A DNA stretch of 18,788 bases from Streptosporangiaceae bacterium (GTDB taxonomy: Bacteria; Actinomycetota; Actinomycetes; Streptosporangiales; Streptosporangiaceae). The notes under the pieces are model-generated. The model saw only the letters and a program-made list of their open reading frames with translations. It was not told the origin of the DNA and did no database searches. The DNA lies in the NCBI GenBank assembly GCA_030039095.1, contig JASHQP010000490.1, positions 1 to 18,788 of the forward strand, written 5' to 3'. Shown here one piece after another: positions 6,150 through 12,554 of this stretch (within the stretch, counting starts at the first letter, position 1; every line of letters begins with the position of its first letter). A program made the translations under genes and the position numbers.

Positions 6150-7838
6150 CTAGACCGTGCCGTTCTTGCCGGTTTCCGGCCCGTTCTGGGCGGCCCATTG
6201 CCGGTAGGCCTCGACCGCGGTCGGGAGGGTGGGGAAGAGGCGCTCCTCGCCGATGGCCTCGGCCAGCCCGAACGCCCGCAGCCTGGCCAGCAGGTCCTGC
6301 TTGACGCGGGCCAGGGCGAAGACCCCGCCCCCGCGGGCGATCTCCTGGCGGACGGCGTCCACCGCTTCCAGCGCGGTGAAGTCCACCTCGACGTTTGCCT
6401 CCACGTTGAGCACGAACCAGCGGACGGGGCCCTGCTGCTGGCCGGCCGCTGCGAGGGCCCGGCGGCGGAAGTCCTCGGCGTTGGCGAAGAACAGCGGCGC
6501 GTCGTAGCGGTACACCACCAGCCCGGGGATCGTCCGCGCCTCCGGGTAGTCGTCCACGTCATGCATGCCCGCCAGGCCGGGCACCAGGCCGAGGACCGCG
6601 TCGTGCGGGCGGGCCACCCGGACCAGCAGGTCGGCGACGGACAGCCCGATCGCCACCAGGACGCCGTAGAGAATGTTGAAGGCCAGCACGCCGACACAGG
6701 TCGCGACCGCGATCGCGAGCTCGACGCGGCGGAAGGCGAGCAGCCGGCGGAACGCGGCAAGGTCGATCAGCCGGATGGCCGCGTAAATGACGATCGCGCC
6801 GAGCGCGGCGTCGGGGAAGCGCGACAGCAGCGGCCGCAGCAACAGCAGCGCGAGCAGCGCGGACAGGGCAGCGGCCAGCGAATAAACCTGGCTCCTGGCG
6901 CCCGTGGACCGGGCTATGGCGGTCCTGGTGGCGCTGCTGCTCACCGGGAAGCCGTGCAGCACGCTGGCGCCCGCGTTGGCCACGCCGAGCGCCAGCAGCT
7001 CGCGGTTGGCCACGACGGTCTCGCCGGGCCGCTTGAACGAGCGTGCGGTCAGCACGTCATCGCTGAACCCCACGATGAGCACGGTAAACGCCGGCAGCAG
7101 CAGCTCGCGCAGCACGCCGGGGTGAACGTTGGGCAGCGCCGGCACCGGCAGTGCCGCTGGCACCGGCCCGACGGTGCTCACGCCATGGCGGCCGAGACCG
7201 AGCGCAACCACCACCGCGGTGGCAAGCAGCACCGCGAGCAGCGGGCCCGGCGCGTGCGGCCAGCGTGATCCGAGCAGAAGCAGGAATATCAGCACCGCGG
7301 CCGCCACGGCGGCCGTAGCCGGCTGCACGCCGCCGATGCCGCGGCCGAACGAAACGAGCTGCGCGAAGAAAGCCTGCCCGGTCACCGGCACCGCGGTCAC
7401 CCGGCGCAGCTGGTCAGCGATCATGATCAGGGCCACGCCAGCCATGTAGCCGACCAGAACGGGCCGGGACAGCAGATCCGACACGAAACCGAGCCGCAGC
7501 ACCCAGGCACCGAGCGCCATCACACCTACCAGCAGCGCAAGCGAGGCGCACAGTGCCGCGTACCGCGCCGGATCGCCGGCCGCCAGCGGCCGGATGGCGA
7601 TGGCCGTCATCAGCGCGGTCGTGGCCTCGGGGCCCATCGACAGCGACCGTGACGATCCGAAGATCGCGTAGGCCACCAGCGCCGGGAGGGCGGCCCACAG
7701 GCCGGTGACCGGATTCAGGCCCGCGACCGTCGCGTAGGCCATGACCTGCGGTATCAGGTAGGCGGCGACCGTGACCCCGGCGATCAGGTCGCCGCGCAGC
7801 CAGGCCCGCCGGTATCCGCGCGGCATCGCCAGTCTCAC
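6150..7838 (-). CDS. SulP-family anion transporter with STAS domain
   Basis: This is a 562-residue membrane transporter of the SulP/SLC26 family (sulfate, bicarbonate or related anions). The family start GDLIAGVTVAAYLIPQVMAYA, followed by GLWAALPALVAYAIFGSSRSLSMGP, matches TM1-TM3. About 10-14 hydrophobic segments run to ~residue 425. The last ~120 residues form a cytoplasmic STAS domain (VLNVEANVEVDFTALEAV). The GTG at 7838 gives the fullest protein; an ATG four codons later is also possible, and neither has a strong ribosome site. It begins 16 nt after the MFS stop, so it is probably cotranscribed. In Mycobacterium tuberculosis the SulP gene Rv1739c lies close to Rv1733c, and here a SulP gene again sits in an operon led by an Rv1733c-like gene. 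Substrate is not determinable from sequence. Confidence 0.92.
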   Translation of the reverse strand: MRLAMPRGYRRAWLRGDLIAGVTVAAYLIPQVMAYATVAGLNPVTGLWAALPALVAYAIFGSSRSLSMGPEATTALMTAIAIRPLAAGDPARYAALCASLALLVGVMALGAWVLRLGFVSDLLSRPVLVGYMAGVALIMIADQLRRVTAVPVTGQAFFAQLVSFGRGIGGVQPATAAVAAAVLIFLLLLGSRWPHAPGPLLAVLLATAVVVALGLGRHGVSTVGPVPAALPVPALPNVHPGVLRELLLPAFTVLIVGFSDDVLTARSFKRPGETVVANRELLALGVANAGASVLHGFPVSSSATRTAIARSTGARSQVYSLAAALSALLALLLLRPLLSRFPDAALGAIVIYAAIRLIDLAAFRRLLAFRRVELAIAVATCVGVLAFNILYGVLVAIGLSVADLLVRVARPHDAVLGLVPGLAGMHDVDDYPEARTIPGLVVYRYDAPLFFANAEDFRRRALAAAGQQQGPVRWFVLNVEANVEVDFTALEAVDAVRQEIARGGGVFALARVKQDLLARLRAFGLAEAIGEERLFPTLPTAVEAYRQWAAQNGPETGKNGTV

Positions 7839-7854
7839 GGCGTCACCCAGTTGC

Positions 7855-9447
7855 CTATCCGGATTGGCCCGGGCCAGACCCGCCCTCAGGGGGGTGATTC
7901 CGCGCCGGGCGGGAGGGCAGCGCCACGAGCGCGAGCAGGCAGCCGCCCAGGGCCACGGCTGCCCCGACGGTCAGGCCCAGGTCCATGCCGCTGACAAAGG
8001 CCGACCTGGCCAGGCGAACCAGGGCCGCGCCGAGGACGGGGCTGACATGTGTGGCCACCGCGAGCGCACCGCCGATCGAGCCGAGAATCGTGCTCAGCAC
8101 CGCTGGCGGGATGTGATAGGCAGCCAGCACCGCGGTGACATTGTCCTGGTAGCGCGTGGAGAGCAGGCTGCCGATCACGGCCACGCCCAGGGCGCCGCCG
8201 ATCTGCAGGACCGCTCCGTTGGTGGCTGACCCGACGCCGGTGTGCTCCCGGGGGAGCGAGCCCATGACCGAGGCGGTACCCGATGGGATCACCAGGCCGG
8301 CGCCGACGCCGAGCATGATCATGCCGGGCAGCGTGCCCAGGTAGGTGGTGGCGACGGTGGCGCCGGAGATCTGCCACAGGCCCCCGGCGATGATCGCCAG
8401 GCCCGCCGCCGCGGTCAGCTTGGTCCCCACCGCCCGGACACCCGCCGTGGACAACGGAGCAACCAGCGCGATCGCCCCCGCGGCCGGCAGCACCCGGACT
8501 CCGGCCTGCAGCGCGGTGTAGCCCAGGTCGAACTGGAGGTACTGGGTCAGCACGAACAGCGCGCCGAAGAGCCCGAACGTGACCAGCCCGACCGAGGACA
8601 TGGCCGCGGAGAACTGCCGCCGCCGGAAGAAGTCCAGGTTCAGCATCGGGTGCTTGCTGGCCCGCTCCCAGGCCCCGAAGGCGGCGAGCACAGCGAGGCC
8701 GCCCAGCCCGGTACCGATCACCAGGGCCGACGACCATCCGCGGGTCGGCGCCTCGATAAGCGACCAGAGCAGCAGGCCCAGCCCCGCGATCGACAGCAGC
8801 GCGCCGGCCAGGTCGGGAGCGGCGGCGGCCGGGTTCGCCGAATCGGGCACCAGCGGCAGCGCGCACGCGATGCCGGCAACGGCGATCGGCACGTTGATCA
8901 GGAACACCGACCCCCACCAGAAGTGGGCCAGGAGCAGGCCGCCGATGATCGGGCCGAGCGCGATGCCCACACCGCTCGTCCCGGCCCACAGGCCGATGGC
9001 CCGCTGCCGCTCCGCGCCGCCGCGGAACATGTCCGTGATGATCGACAGCGTCGACGGCATGATGAGCGCGGCACCGATGCCCATGCTCGCCCTCGCCGCG
9101 ATCAGCACGCCGACCGACCCGGAGAACGCCGCCCAGGCGGACCCGGCGGCGAACGCGGCCAGGCCGGCCAGGAACGTCCGCTTCCGGCCGACGCGGTCGG
9201 CCACGCTGCCGGCCACCAGCAGGAGCCCGGCGAACACCATCACGTACGCATCGACGATCCACTGCAGCTGGCTGGTTGTCGCGTGCAGATCCCGGACCAG
9301 AGTCGGCAGCACGACGTTGAGCACCGTGTTGTCCAGCGTCACGATCAGCAGCGAGACGCACAGGACGCCCAGCGCCAGCCACGGCCGGGCAGGCGCACCA
9401 GGCTGGCCGGCCGGCCGTGCCGACGGAGCGGTTGTCTTCGTGGTCAT
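7855..9447 (-). CDS. DHA2-family MFS drug/proton antiporter (EmrB/QacA type)
   Basis: This is a 530-residue membrane protein with about 14 predicted spans. It carries the DHA2 TM1 region LLIVTLDNTVLNVVLPTL, motif A (GSVADRVGRKRTF) between TM2 and TM3, and motif C (GVGIALGPIIGG) in TM5. These are the proton-driven exporter signatures of the EmrB/QacA family; the exported compound is unknown. The ATG at 9447 follows GGGGGTGACCAG. The open frame continues upstream to 10479, but that extension is antisense or out-of-frame sequence over the neighbouring gene and was rejected. It lies 23 nt behind the Rv1733c-like gene and 16 nt before SulP, so the three are probably one operon. Confidence 0.93.
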   Translation of the reverse strand: MTTKTTAPSARPAGQPGAPARPWLALGVLCVSLLIVTLDNTVLNVVLPTLVRDLHATTSQLQWIVDAYVMVFAGLLLVAGSVADRVGRKRTFLAGLAAFAAGSAWAAFSGSVGVLIAARASMGIGAALIMPSTLSIITDMFRGGAERQRAIGLWAGTSGVGIALGPIIGGLLLAHFWWGSVFLINVPIAVAGIACALPLVPDSANPAAAAPDLAGALLSIAGLGLLLWSLIEAPTRGWSSALVIGTGLGGLAVLAAFGAWERASKHPMLNLDFFRRRQFSAAMSSVGLVTFGLFGALFVLTQYLQFDLGYTALQAGVRVLPAAGAIALVAPLSTAGVRAVGTKLTAAAGLAIIAGGLWQISGATVATTYLGTLPGMIMLGVGAGLVIPSGTASVMGSLPREHTGVGSATNGAVLQIGGALGVAVIGSLLSTRYQDNVTAVLAAYHIPPAVLSTILGSIGGALAVATHVSPVLGAALVRLARSAFVSGMDLGLTVGAAVALGGCLLALVALPSRPARNHPPEGGSGPGQSG

Positions 9448-9470
9448 CTGGTCACCCCCGGAGACTGTCG

Positions 9471-10082
9471 TCAGAGCCTGGTCGTCCACCGTGGGCCGGT
9501 CAGCGACCATTCGGACGTCCACTTGGCCAGGCGCCGCCGGTCGATCGCCAGGCGGCCCAGCCAGTAGCAGATGAGCAGCGCGACCGCCACGCCCAGCATC
9601 GCGCCGATGGCGAGGATGACCGAACTGAAGACGGACTCGGCGGCACTCACTGGCGGTGCTTGCGGCTGGCCGGAGCCGGTCAGCCACACCCGGACGTGAG
9701 TTCCGGCCGCCGCGCCCGAGATACCGGGTGCAGTGGCCGTCGAGAGAACGCCTTTCACCTGCCGGCCGTCCGGAGCCCGCCAGCGTGCCGCGGCCTCGCC
9801 TATGGTCGTCACGTAGTCGTTGGACGGCCCGGCCTGCGTCAGCACCGCCGTGGCGGCGTGCAGACGGGCCGCGTCGGCACGCTGAGCCTGATAGAAGCGC
9901 TCGCCCACGTAGGGTGCCGCCGCCGCAACCGCGAGGAACGCCGCGGCCAGCAGGATTACCAGGAAACCCTCCAGCCGATCGGAGGGCCGCCGCAGCCCGT
10001 TCGGGCCGATGAGCAGGCGAGCCAACCGCACTGTCCGAGCTGGTGCGCGGGCCGGCCGCCGGGGCTGTCCCCTCATGATCAT
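9471..10082 (-). CDS. Rv1733c-like two-span membrane protein
   Basis: This is a 203-residue protein with a short basic N-terminus and the family motif NGLRRPSDRLEG (about 28-39). TM1 (~39-60) is followed by a ~90-residue extracytoplasmic domain, TM2 (~152-176) and a basic cytoplasmic tail ending EWSLTGPRWTT. This layout and the R-x-x-DRLE motif match mycobacterial Rv1733c, a DosR-regulon membrane protein of unknown function and a known latency antigen. The ATG at 10082 follows GGAGGTGGA; a second ATG two codons on is also well placed. It heads the MFS-SulP operon and is divergent from a universal stress gene across a 242-bp region with several DosR-like boxes. Confidence 0.87.
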   Translation of the reverse strand: MIMRGQPRRPARAPARTVRLARLLIGPNGLRRPSDRLEGFLVILLAAAFLAVAAAAPYVGERFYQAQRADAARLHAATAVLTQAGPSNDYVTTIGEAAARWRAPDGRQVKGVLSTATAPGISGAAAGTHVRVWLTGSGQPQAPPVSAAESVFSSVILAIGAMLGVAVALLICYWLGRLAIDRRRLAKWTSEWSLTGPRWTTRL

Positions 10083-10160
10083 TCCACCTCCGGCCGGTAT
10101 GTGCCATCAGCCTGCCTCGCGGCCATGCGGGCGAGCAGGGGCATAGGCCACCAGCCGGCC

Positions 10161-10175
10161 AGGCCCTTGGTCCAT
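10161..10175. promoter_or_regulatory. DosR-like box proximal to the Rv1733c-like gene
   Basis: AGGCCCTTGGTCCAT matches 11 of 14 informative positions of the DosR box. It lies 78 bp before the minus-strand ATG at 10082, a distance similar to that of the boxes on the plus-strand genes in this window. It could also act on the divergent stress gene. Confidence 0.45.
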
Positions 10176-10214
10176 AGGGCGCCGGCCCCGTTTCCGGCTG
10201 CCGGGCACGACCTC

Positions 10215-10251
10215 GGGACCAACGTCTCCCGGCACCGGGCCCAGGGTCCCT
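10215..10251. promoter_or_regulatory. Paired DosR-like boxes upstream of the stress-protein pair
   Basis: GGGACCAACGTCTCC (10215-10229, 10 of 14) and GGGCCCAGGGTCCCT (10237-10251, 11 of 14) start exactly 22 bp apart, about two turns of B-DNA. The right box ends 73 bp before the ATG at 10325. Paired boxes with helical phasing fit cooperative DosR binding. The rest of 10083-10324 shows no gene. Confidence 0.5.
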
Positions 10252-10324
10252 GGCCTCACACAGCCGTGACCGCGACCGTTGAAGCACGACCAGCGCAACC
10301 ATCAACGGGTTCCAGGAGGCAGGC

Positions 10325-10801
10325 ATGACGGCCCGAGCCGAGAACGGCGGCCAGCGGCGGATCGTGGTTGGAGTGGACGGGTCGGCGCCGTCGAGAGCGG
10401 CGCTGTCGTGGGCCGTGAGGCAGGGCAAGCTCACGGGTGACGTTGTGGAGGCCGTCATCGCCTGGGAGGTCCCTGCCACGTACGGCTACCCGGTGCCGGT
10501 GTCGGACGTCAACTGGGAGCAGCTGGCCCGGCAGGCCGTCAGCGACGCCATCGCCGGCGTCGCCGCCGACGCCGCGCCGGTCAAGATCTCGTGCAGGGTC
10601 GTGGAGGGGAACGCCGCCCAGGTGCTGCTGGATGAGTCGGCCGGAGCCGACCTGCTGGTCGTCGGCAGTCGCGGCCACGGCGGGTTCGTGGAGGCGCTGC
10701 TCGGGTCGACCGGTCAGCACTGCGTGCACCATGCCACGTGTCCGGTCGTGGTCATCCGCGACTCGGTCACCGGCCATGCACCGGAGGGAGGCTCGAGCTG
10801 A
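10325..10801 (+). CDS. Universal stress protein, ATP-binding type
   Basis: This is a 158-residue single UspA domain. IVVGVDGSAPSRAAL (about 13-27) is the first strand and loop. The nucleotide motif GSRGHGGFVEALLGS (residues 114-128) keeps G-2x-G-9x-GS, and HHATCPVVVI forms the final strand. ATP binding is expected; the family acts in the cytoplasm in stress survival. The ATG at 10325 follows an AGGAGGCAGGC ribosome site. Its TGA overlaps the next ATG by one base (TGATG), so the two stress proteins are translationally coupled. Paired DosR-like boxes lie upstream. Confidence 0.93.
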   Translation: MTARAENGGQRRIVVGVDGSAPSRAALSWAVRQGKLTGDVVEAVIAWEVPATYGYPVPVSDVNWEQLARQAVSDAIAGVAADAAPVKISCRVVEGNAAQVLLDESAGADLLVVGSRGHGGFVEALLGSTGQHCVHHATCPVVVIRDSVTGHAPEGGSS

Positions 10802-11310
10802 TGGCACTGCAGGCTTCCACGGGGCGGATCCTGGTAGGGGTTGACGGTTCTGCGGCCTCGGCGGCCGCGCTCCGCTGGGCTGCCGCCGAGGCCCGGCTTC
10901 GGGGCATGCGGCTGCACGTTGTGCGCGCCCGGGATCGGCATGCCGCCGAGCCGGCGCACTATGCGCCGCCGGGCGCCGCGCAGGGCGGGGCCGGTCAGGC
11001 AGCGGAGGGACCGGCCCTGAAGGCGCTGATACGAGACGTTGTCGGCTCGGGCGGCTGGTCCGCCGTTGAATGTGAGGTCGTCGACGGGCTGCCGGTCCGG
11101 GTGCTTCTCGCCCGGGCGCCGGGCGCGGCCATGCTCGTCCTGGGCAGCACCCGCTCTGCTGATCTGGCCGGCGCCGCGGTCGGCAAGCCCCGGGCCCCGC
11201 TGGGCCCCGTCGCCCGCGACTGCCTGCTCGCCGCGCCGTGCCCGGTCGTGATAGTCGCCGAGCCCGGCGTGCAGTCCGAAGCCGAGCCGTTGGCCGGCAG
11301 TCGGCGGTGA
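10801..11310 (+). CDS. Universal stress protein with degenerate nucleotide motif
   Basis: This is a 169-residue UspA-like protein. RILVGVDGSAASAAALRWA (9-27) and the C-terminal strand CPVVIV are clear. The ATP motif is altered: it starts at G115, but the second Gly position (118) is Arg, and the final pair is G128-K129 instead of G-S/T/N. A disordered Ala/Gly-rich insert lies at about 55-72. ATP binding is therefore doubtful; it may pair with the upstream ATP-binding stress protein. The ATG overlaps that gene's stop by one base and follows GGAGGCTCGAGCTG. Its stop is directly abutted by a DosR-like box for the next unit. Confidence 0.87.
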   Translation: MALQASTGRILVGVDGSAASAAALRWAAAEARLRGMRLHVVRARDRHAAEPAHYAPPGAAQGGAGQAAEGPALKALIRDVVGSGGWSAVECEVVDGLPVRVLLARAPGAAMLVLGSTRSADLAGAAVGKPRAPLGPVARDCLLAAPCPVVIVAEPGVQSEAEPLAGSRR

Positions 11311-11347
11311 GGGACGTTGGGCCCACGGCCAGCGGCCTATCGGCCCT
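11311..11347. promoter_or_regulatory. Paired DosR-like boxes upstream of the small membrane protein/arginase-like unit
   Basis: GGGACGTTGGGCCCA (11311-11325, 12 of 14) and CGGCCTATCGGCCCT (11333-11347, 11 of 14) start exactly 22 bp apart, the same phasing as the pair at 10215/10237. The second ends 83 bp before the ATG at 11431. This 120-bp gap therefore looks like an internal promoter rather than a simple intercistronic spacer. Confidence 0.6.
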
Positions 11348-11430
11348 GGGAGTGGTGGCCGCGGCGGTTTGCACTGGTGCGACGGGGCGCGGCGCAATCG
11401 GCCCGCGCTCAGGAAGACAGGACAGGTCTC

Positions 11431-11658
11431 ATGACTGGATCAGCACTGGTGCCGGTCTTCATCCCGGTCGTCCTGGTGGCCCTGGCCGGGTGGCTGGCGC
11501 TGGTTTACTACGCCGCTGCTCATCCTGGCTACCGGACCCGCAAGACGGTGAGCGAGCCCGGCGCTGCTCACGCCGATGCCGCCGCGGAGGCGGCCCGCCC
11601 CGGCGGCAAGGCGGGCGAGGAGCGCGAGCGCACCCCAGCCACCCGGCGCGTCGCCTGA
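11431..11658 (+). CDS. Small single-span membrane protein, unknown function
   Basis: This is a 75-residue protein with one hydrophobic helix (VPVFIPVVLVALAGWLALVYY, about 7-27, slightly trimmed at the ends in practice). It is followed by HPGYRTRKT and a charged Ala/Glu/Arg-rich, probably disordered tail. I chose the ATG at 11431, which follows AGGACAGG; a longer frame from a TTG at 11317 would run through the DosR-like boxes. The helix followed by basic residues suggests an N-out, C-in topology. I do not recognise a family. It lies 22 nt before the arginase-like gene and shares the promoter region carrying the paired boxes. Confidence 0.68.
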   Translation: MTGSALVPVFIPVVLVALAGWLALVYYAAAHPGYRTRKTVSEPGAAHADAAAEAARPGGKAGEERERTPATRRVA

Positions 11659-11680
11659 CCGGGGTGGCTACGCTGGGCGG

Positions 11681-12439
11681 GTGCTGCTCCTGCCCTGGCA
11701 CCTGACCGACCACCTGTCCAGTGGCCTGAACGTGACGCTCCCGCGCGCAGTGGTGAGCATAGCTGGCTCACCGGGCGCGACGGGACGGCCGTGGGCGGAC
11801 CTGGCCGGCGTTTACACCGGGCTCGGGGACGCGGTTGCCGCGGCCGCCACGACGCCGGTGGTGCTGAGCGGCGACTGCGTGGCGTCGCTCGCGGTCATCG
11901 CGGGCCTGCAGCGCCGGGGGATCCGTCCGGGACTGGTGTGGTTCGATGCGCACGGCGATTTCCACACCGAGGCGACGACCGCCTCCGGCTATCTCGGCGG
12001 GCTGCCGCTGGCCAAGGCCGTCGGGCGCGGTGACCTGACCCTGCCCGAGGCTCTGGACATGACGCCGCTCGCCGAGGACTCCGCGTTGCTGGCCGACGGC
12101 CGGGACCTCGACCCGCCCGAAGAGGCGGCGCTGGCCAGCTCGAAGGTGCTCCGCGCGCGGGTCACCGAGCTCGCCGAGGCGGCGCTGCCGGACGGCCCCG
12201 TCATCGTGCACGTGGACCTCGACGTGATCGACCCGGCGGAGCTGGCTGGGCTCCGGTTCCCCGCGCCCGGCGGGCCCTCGCTGCGGGACGTCGCGGCCGG
12301 CGTGGCCGCCGTGGCCCGGCGGCGGGAGATCGCCGCGCTCGACGTCGCCGCCACCTGGAGGCCCGCGGACGCCAACCGCCAGCAGACGGATGCGGCCCTG
12401 CACGCCGTGCTGGCCGCGTCGGGCCTGCTGGAGCACTGA
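11681..12439 (+). CDS. Arginase/agmatinase-superfamily protein with an altered metal site
   Basis: This is a 252-residue ureohydrolase-fold protein. Metal motifs are DAHGDFHTE (D89, H91, D93) and HVDLDVIDPAE (D179, D181), which hold five of the six usual Mn ligands. The first ligand, normally His in GGDHS, is Cys66 in LSGDCVASL. The usual Glu of the C-terminal D-x-x-E motif also appears replaced (DVAATWRP). Members with GDC instead of GDH exist among uncharacterised actinobacterial arginase-family proteins, so this may be a distinct subfamily with an unknown guanidino or amidino substrate rather than a true arginase. The GTG at 11681 precedes the first conserved strand (LLLPWHLTDHL); upstream frame is unrelated to the family. 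It is probably cotranscribed with the small membrane protein. Confidence 0.84.
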   Translation: MLLLPWHLTDHLSSGLNVTLPRAVVSIAGSPGATGRPWADLAGVYTGLGDAVAAAATTPVVLSGDCVASLAVIAGLQRRGIRPGLVWFDAHGDFHTEATTASGYLGGLPLAKAVGRGDLTLPEALDMTPLAEDSALLADGRDLDPPEEAALASSKVLRARVTELAEAALPDGPVIVHVDLDVIDPAELAGLRFPAPGGPSLRDVAAGVAAVARRREIAALDVAATWRPADANRQQTDAALHAVLAASGLLEH

Positions 12440-12466
12440 CGCCCGGGCCGGGGCCATTCTCGGGCC

Positions 12467-12481
12467 GTGAGCTTGGTCCCT
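12467..12481. promoter_or_regulatory. DosR-like box upstream of the P-type ATPase
   Basis: GTGAGCTTGGTCCCT matches 12 of 14 informative positions of the DosR box. It ends 73 bp before the ATPase ATG, exactly the same distance as the box before the stress gene at 10325. Confidence 0.58.
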
Positions 12482-12504
12482 CATGCGCGAAGGGCCGCGC
12501 CCGG

Positions 12505-12519
12505 GAGACCAAAGGCCCT
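12505..12519. promoter_or_regulatory. Second DosR-like site before the P-type ATPase
   Basis: GAGACCAAAGGCCCT matches 11 of 14 informative positions and lies 35 bp before the ATG. It starts 38 bp from the first box, not the 22 bp seen elsewhere, so it may be a chance match or may lie within the transcribed leader. Confidence 0.3.
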
Positions 12520-12554
12520 GGTGAAGGCGTTGCCGGGTACGCGACCCTGCTGCC

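Noticed and set aside
6013..6198. N-terminal extension of GAPDH
   Set aside because: The family begins at the [15 protein letters not shown]et with a strong ribosome site; the extension overlaps SulP and the DosR-like box.
8242..9567. Long plus-strand open frames opposite the MFS gene (also opposite gap, devR and SulP)
   Set aside because: They are rich in Arg, Pro, Gly, His and Gln with no family motifs, and mirror codon bias of the real minus-strand genes; typical high-GC shadows.
9448..10479. Upstream extension of the MFS reading frame to an 874-residue protein
   Set aside because: It crosses the Rv1733c-like gene, both promoters and part of a stress gene. The DHA2 family start and a ribosome site fit the ATG at 9447.
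12492..12502. GGGC-CGC-GCCC mini-hairpin before the P-type ATPase as a Mg2+ sensor or terminator
   Set aside because: The stem is only 4 bp, with no leader peptide or riboswitch consensus recognisable; expected by chance at this GC content.
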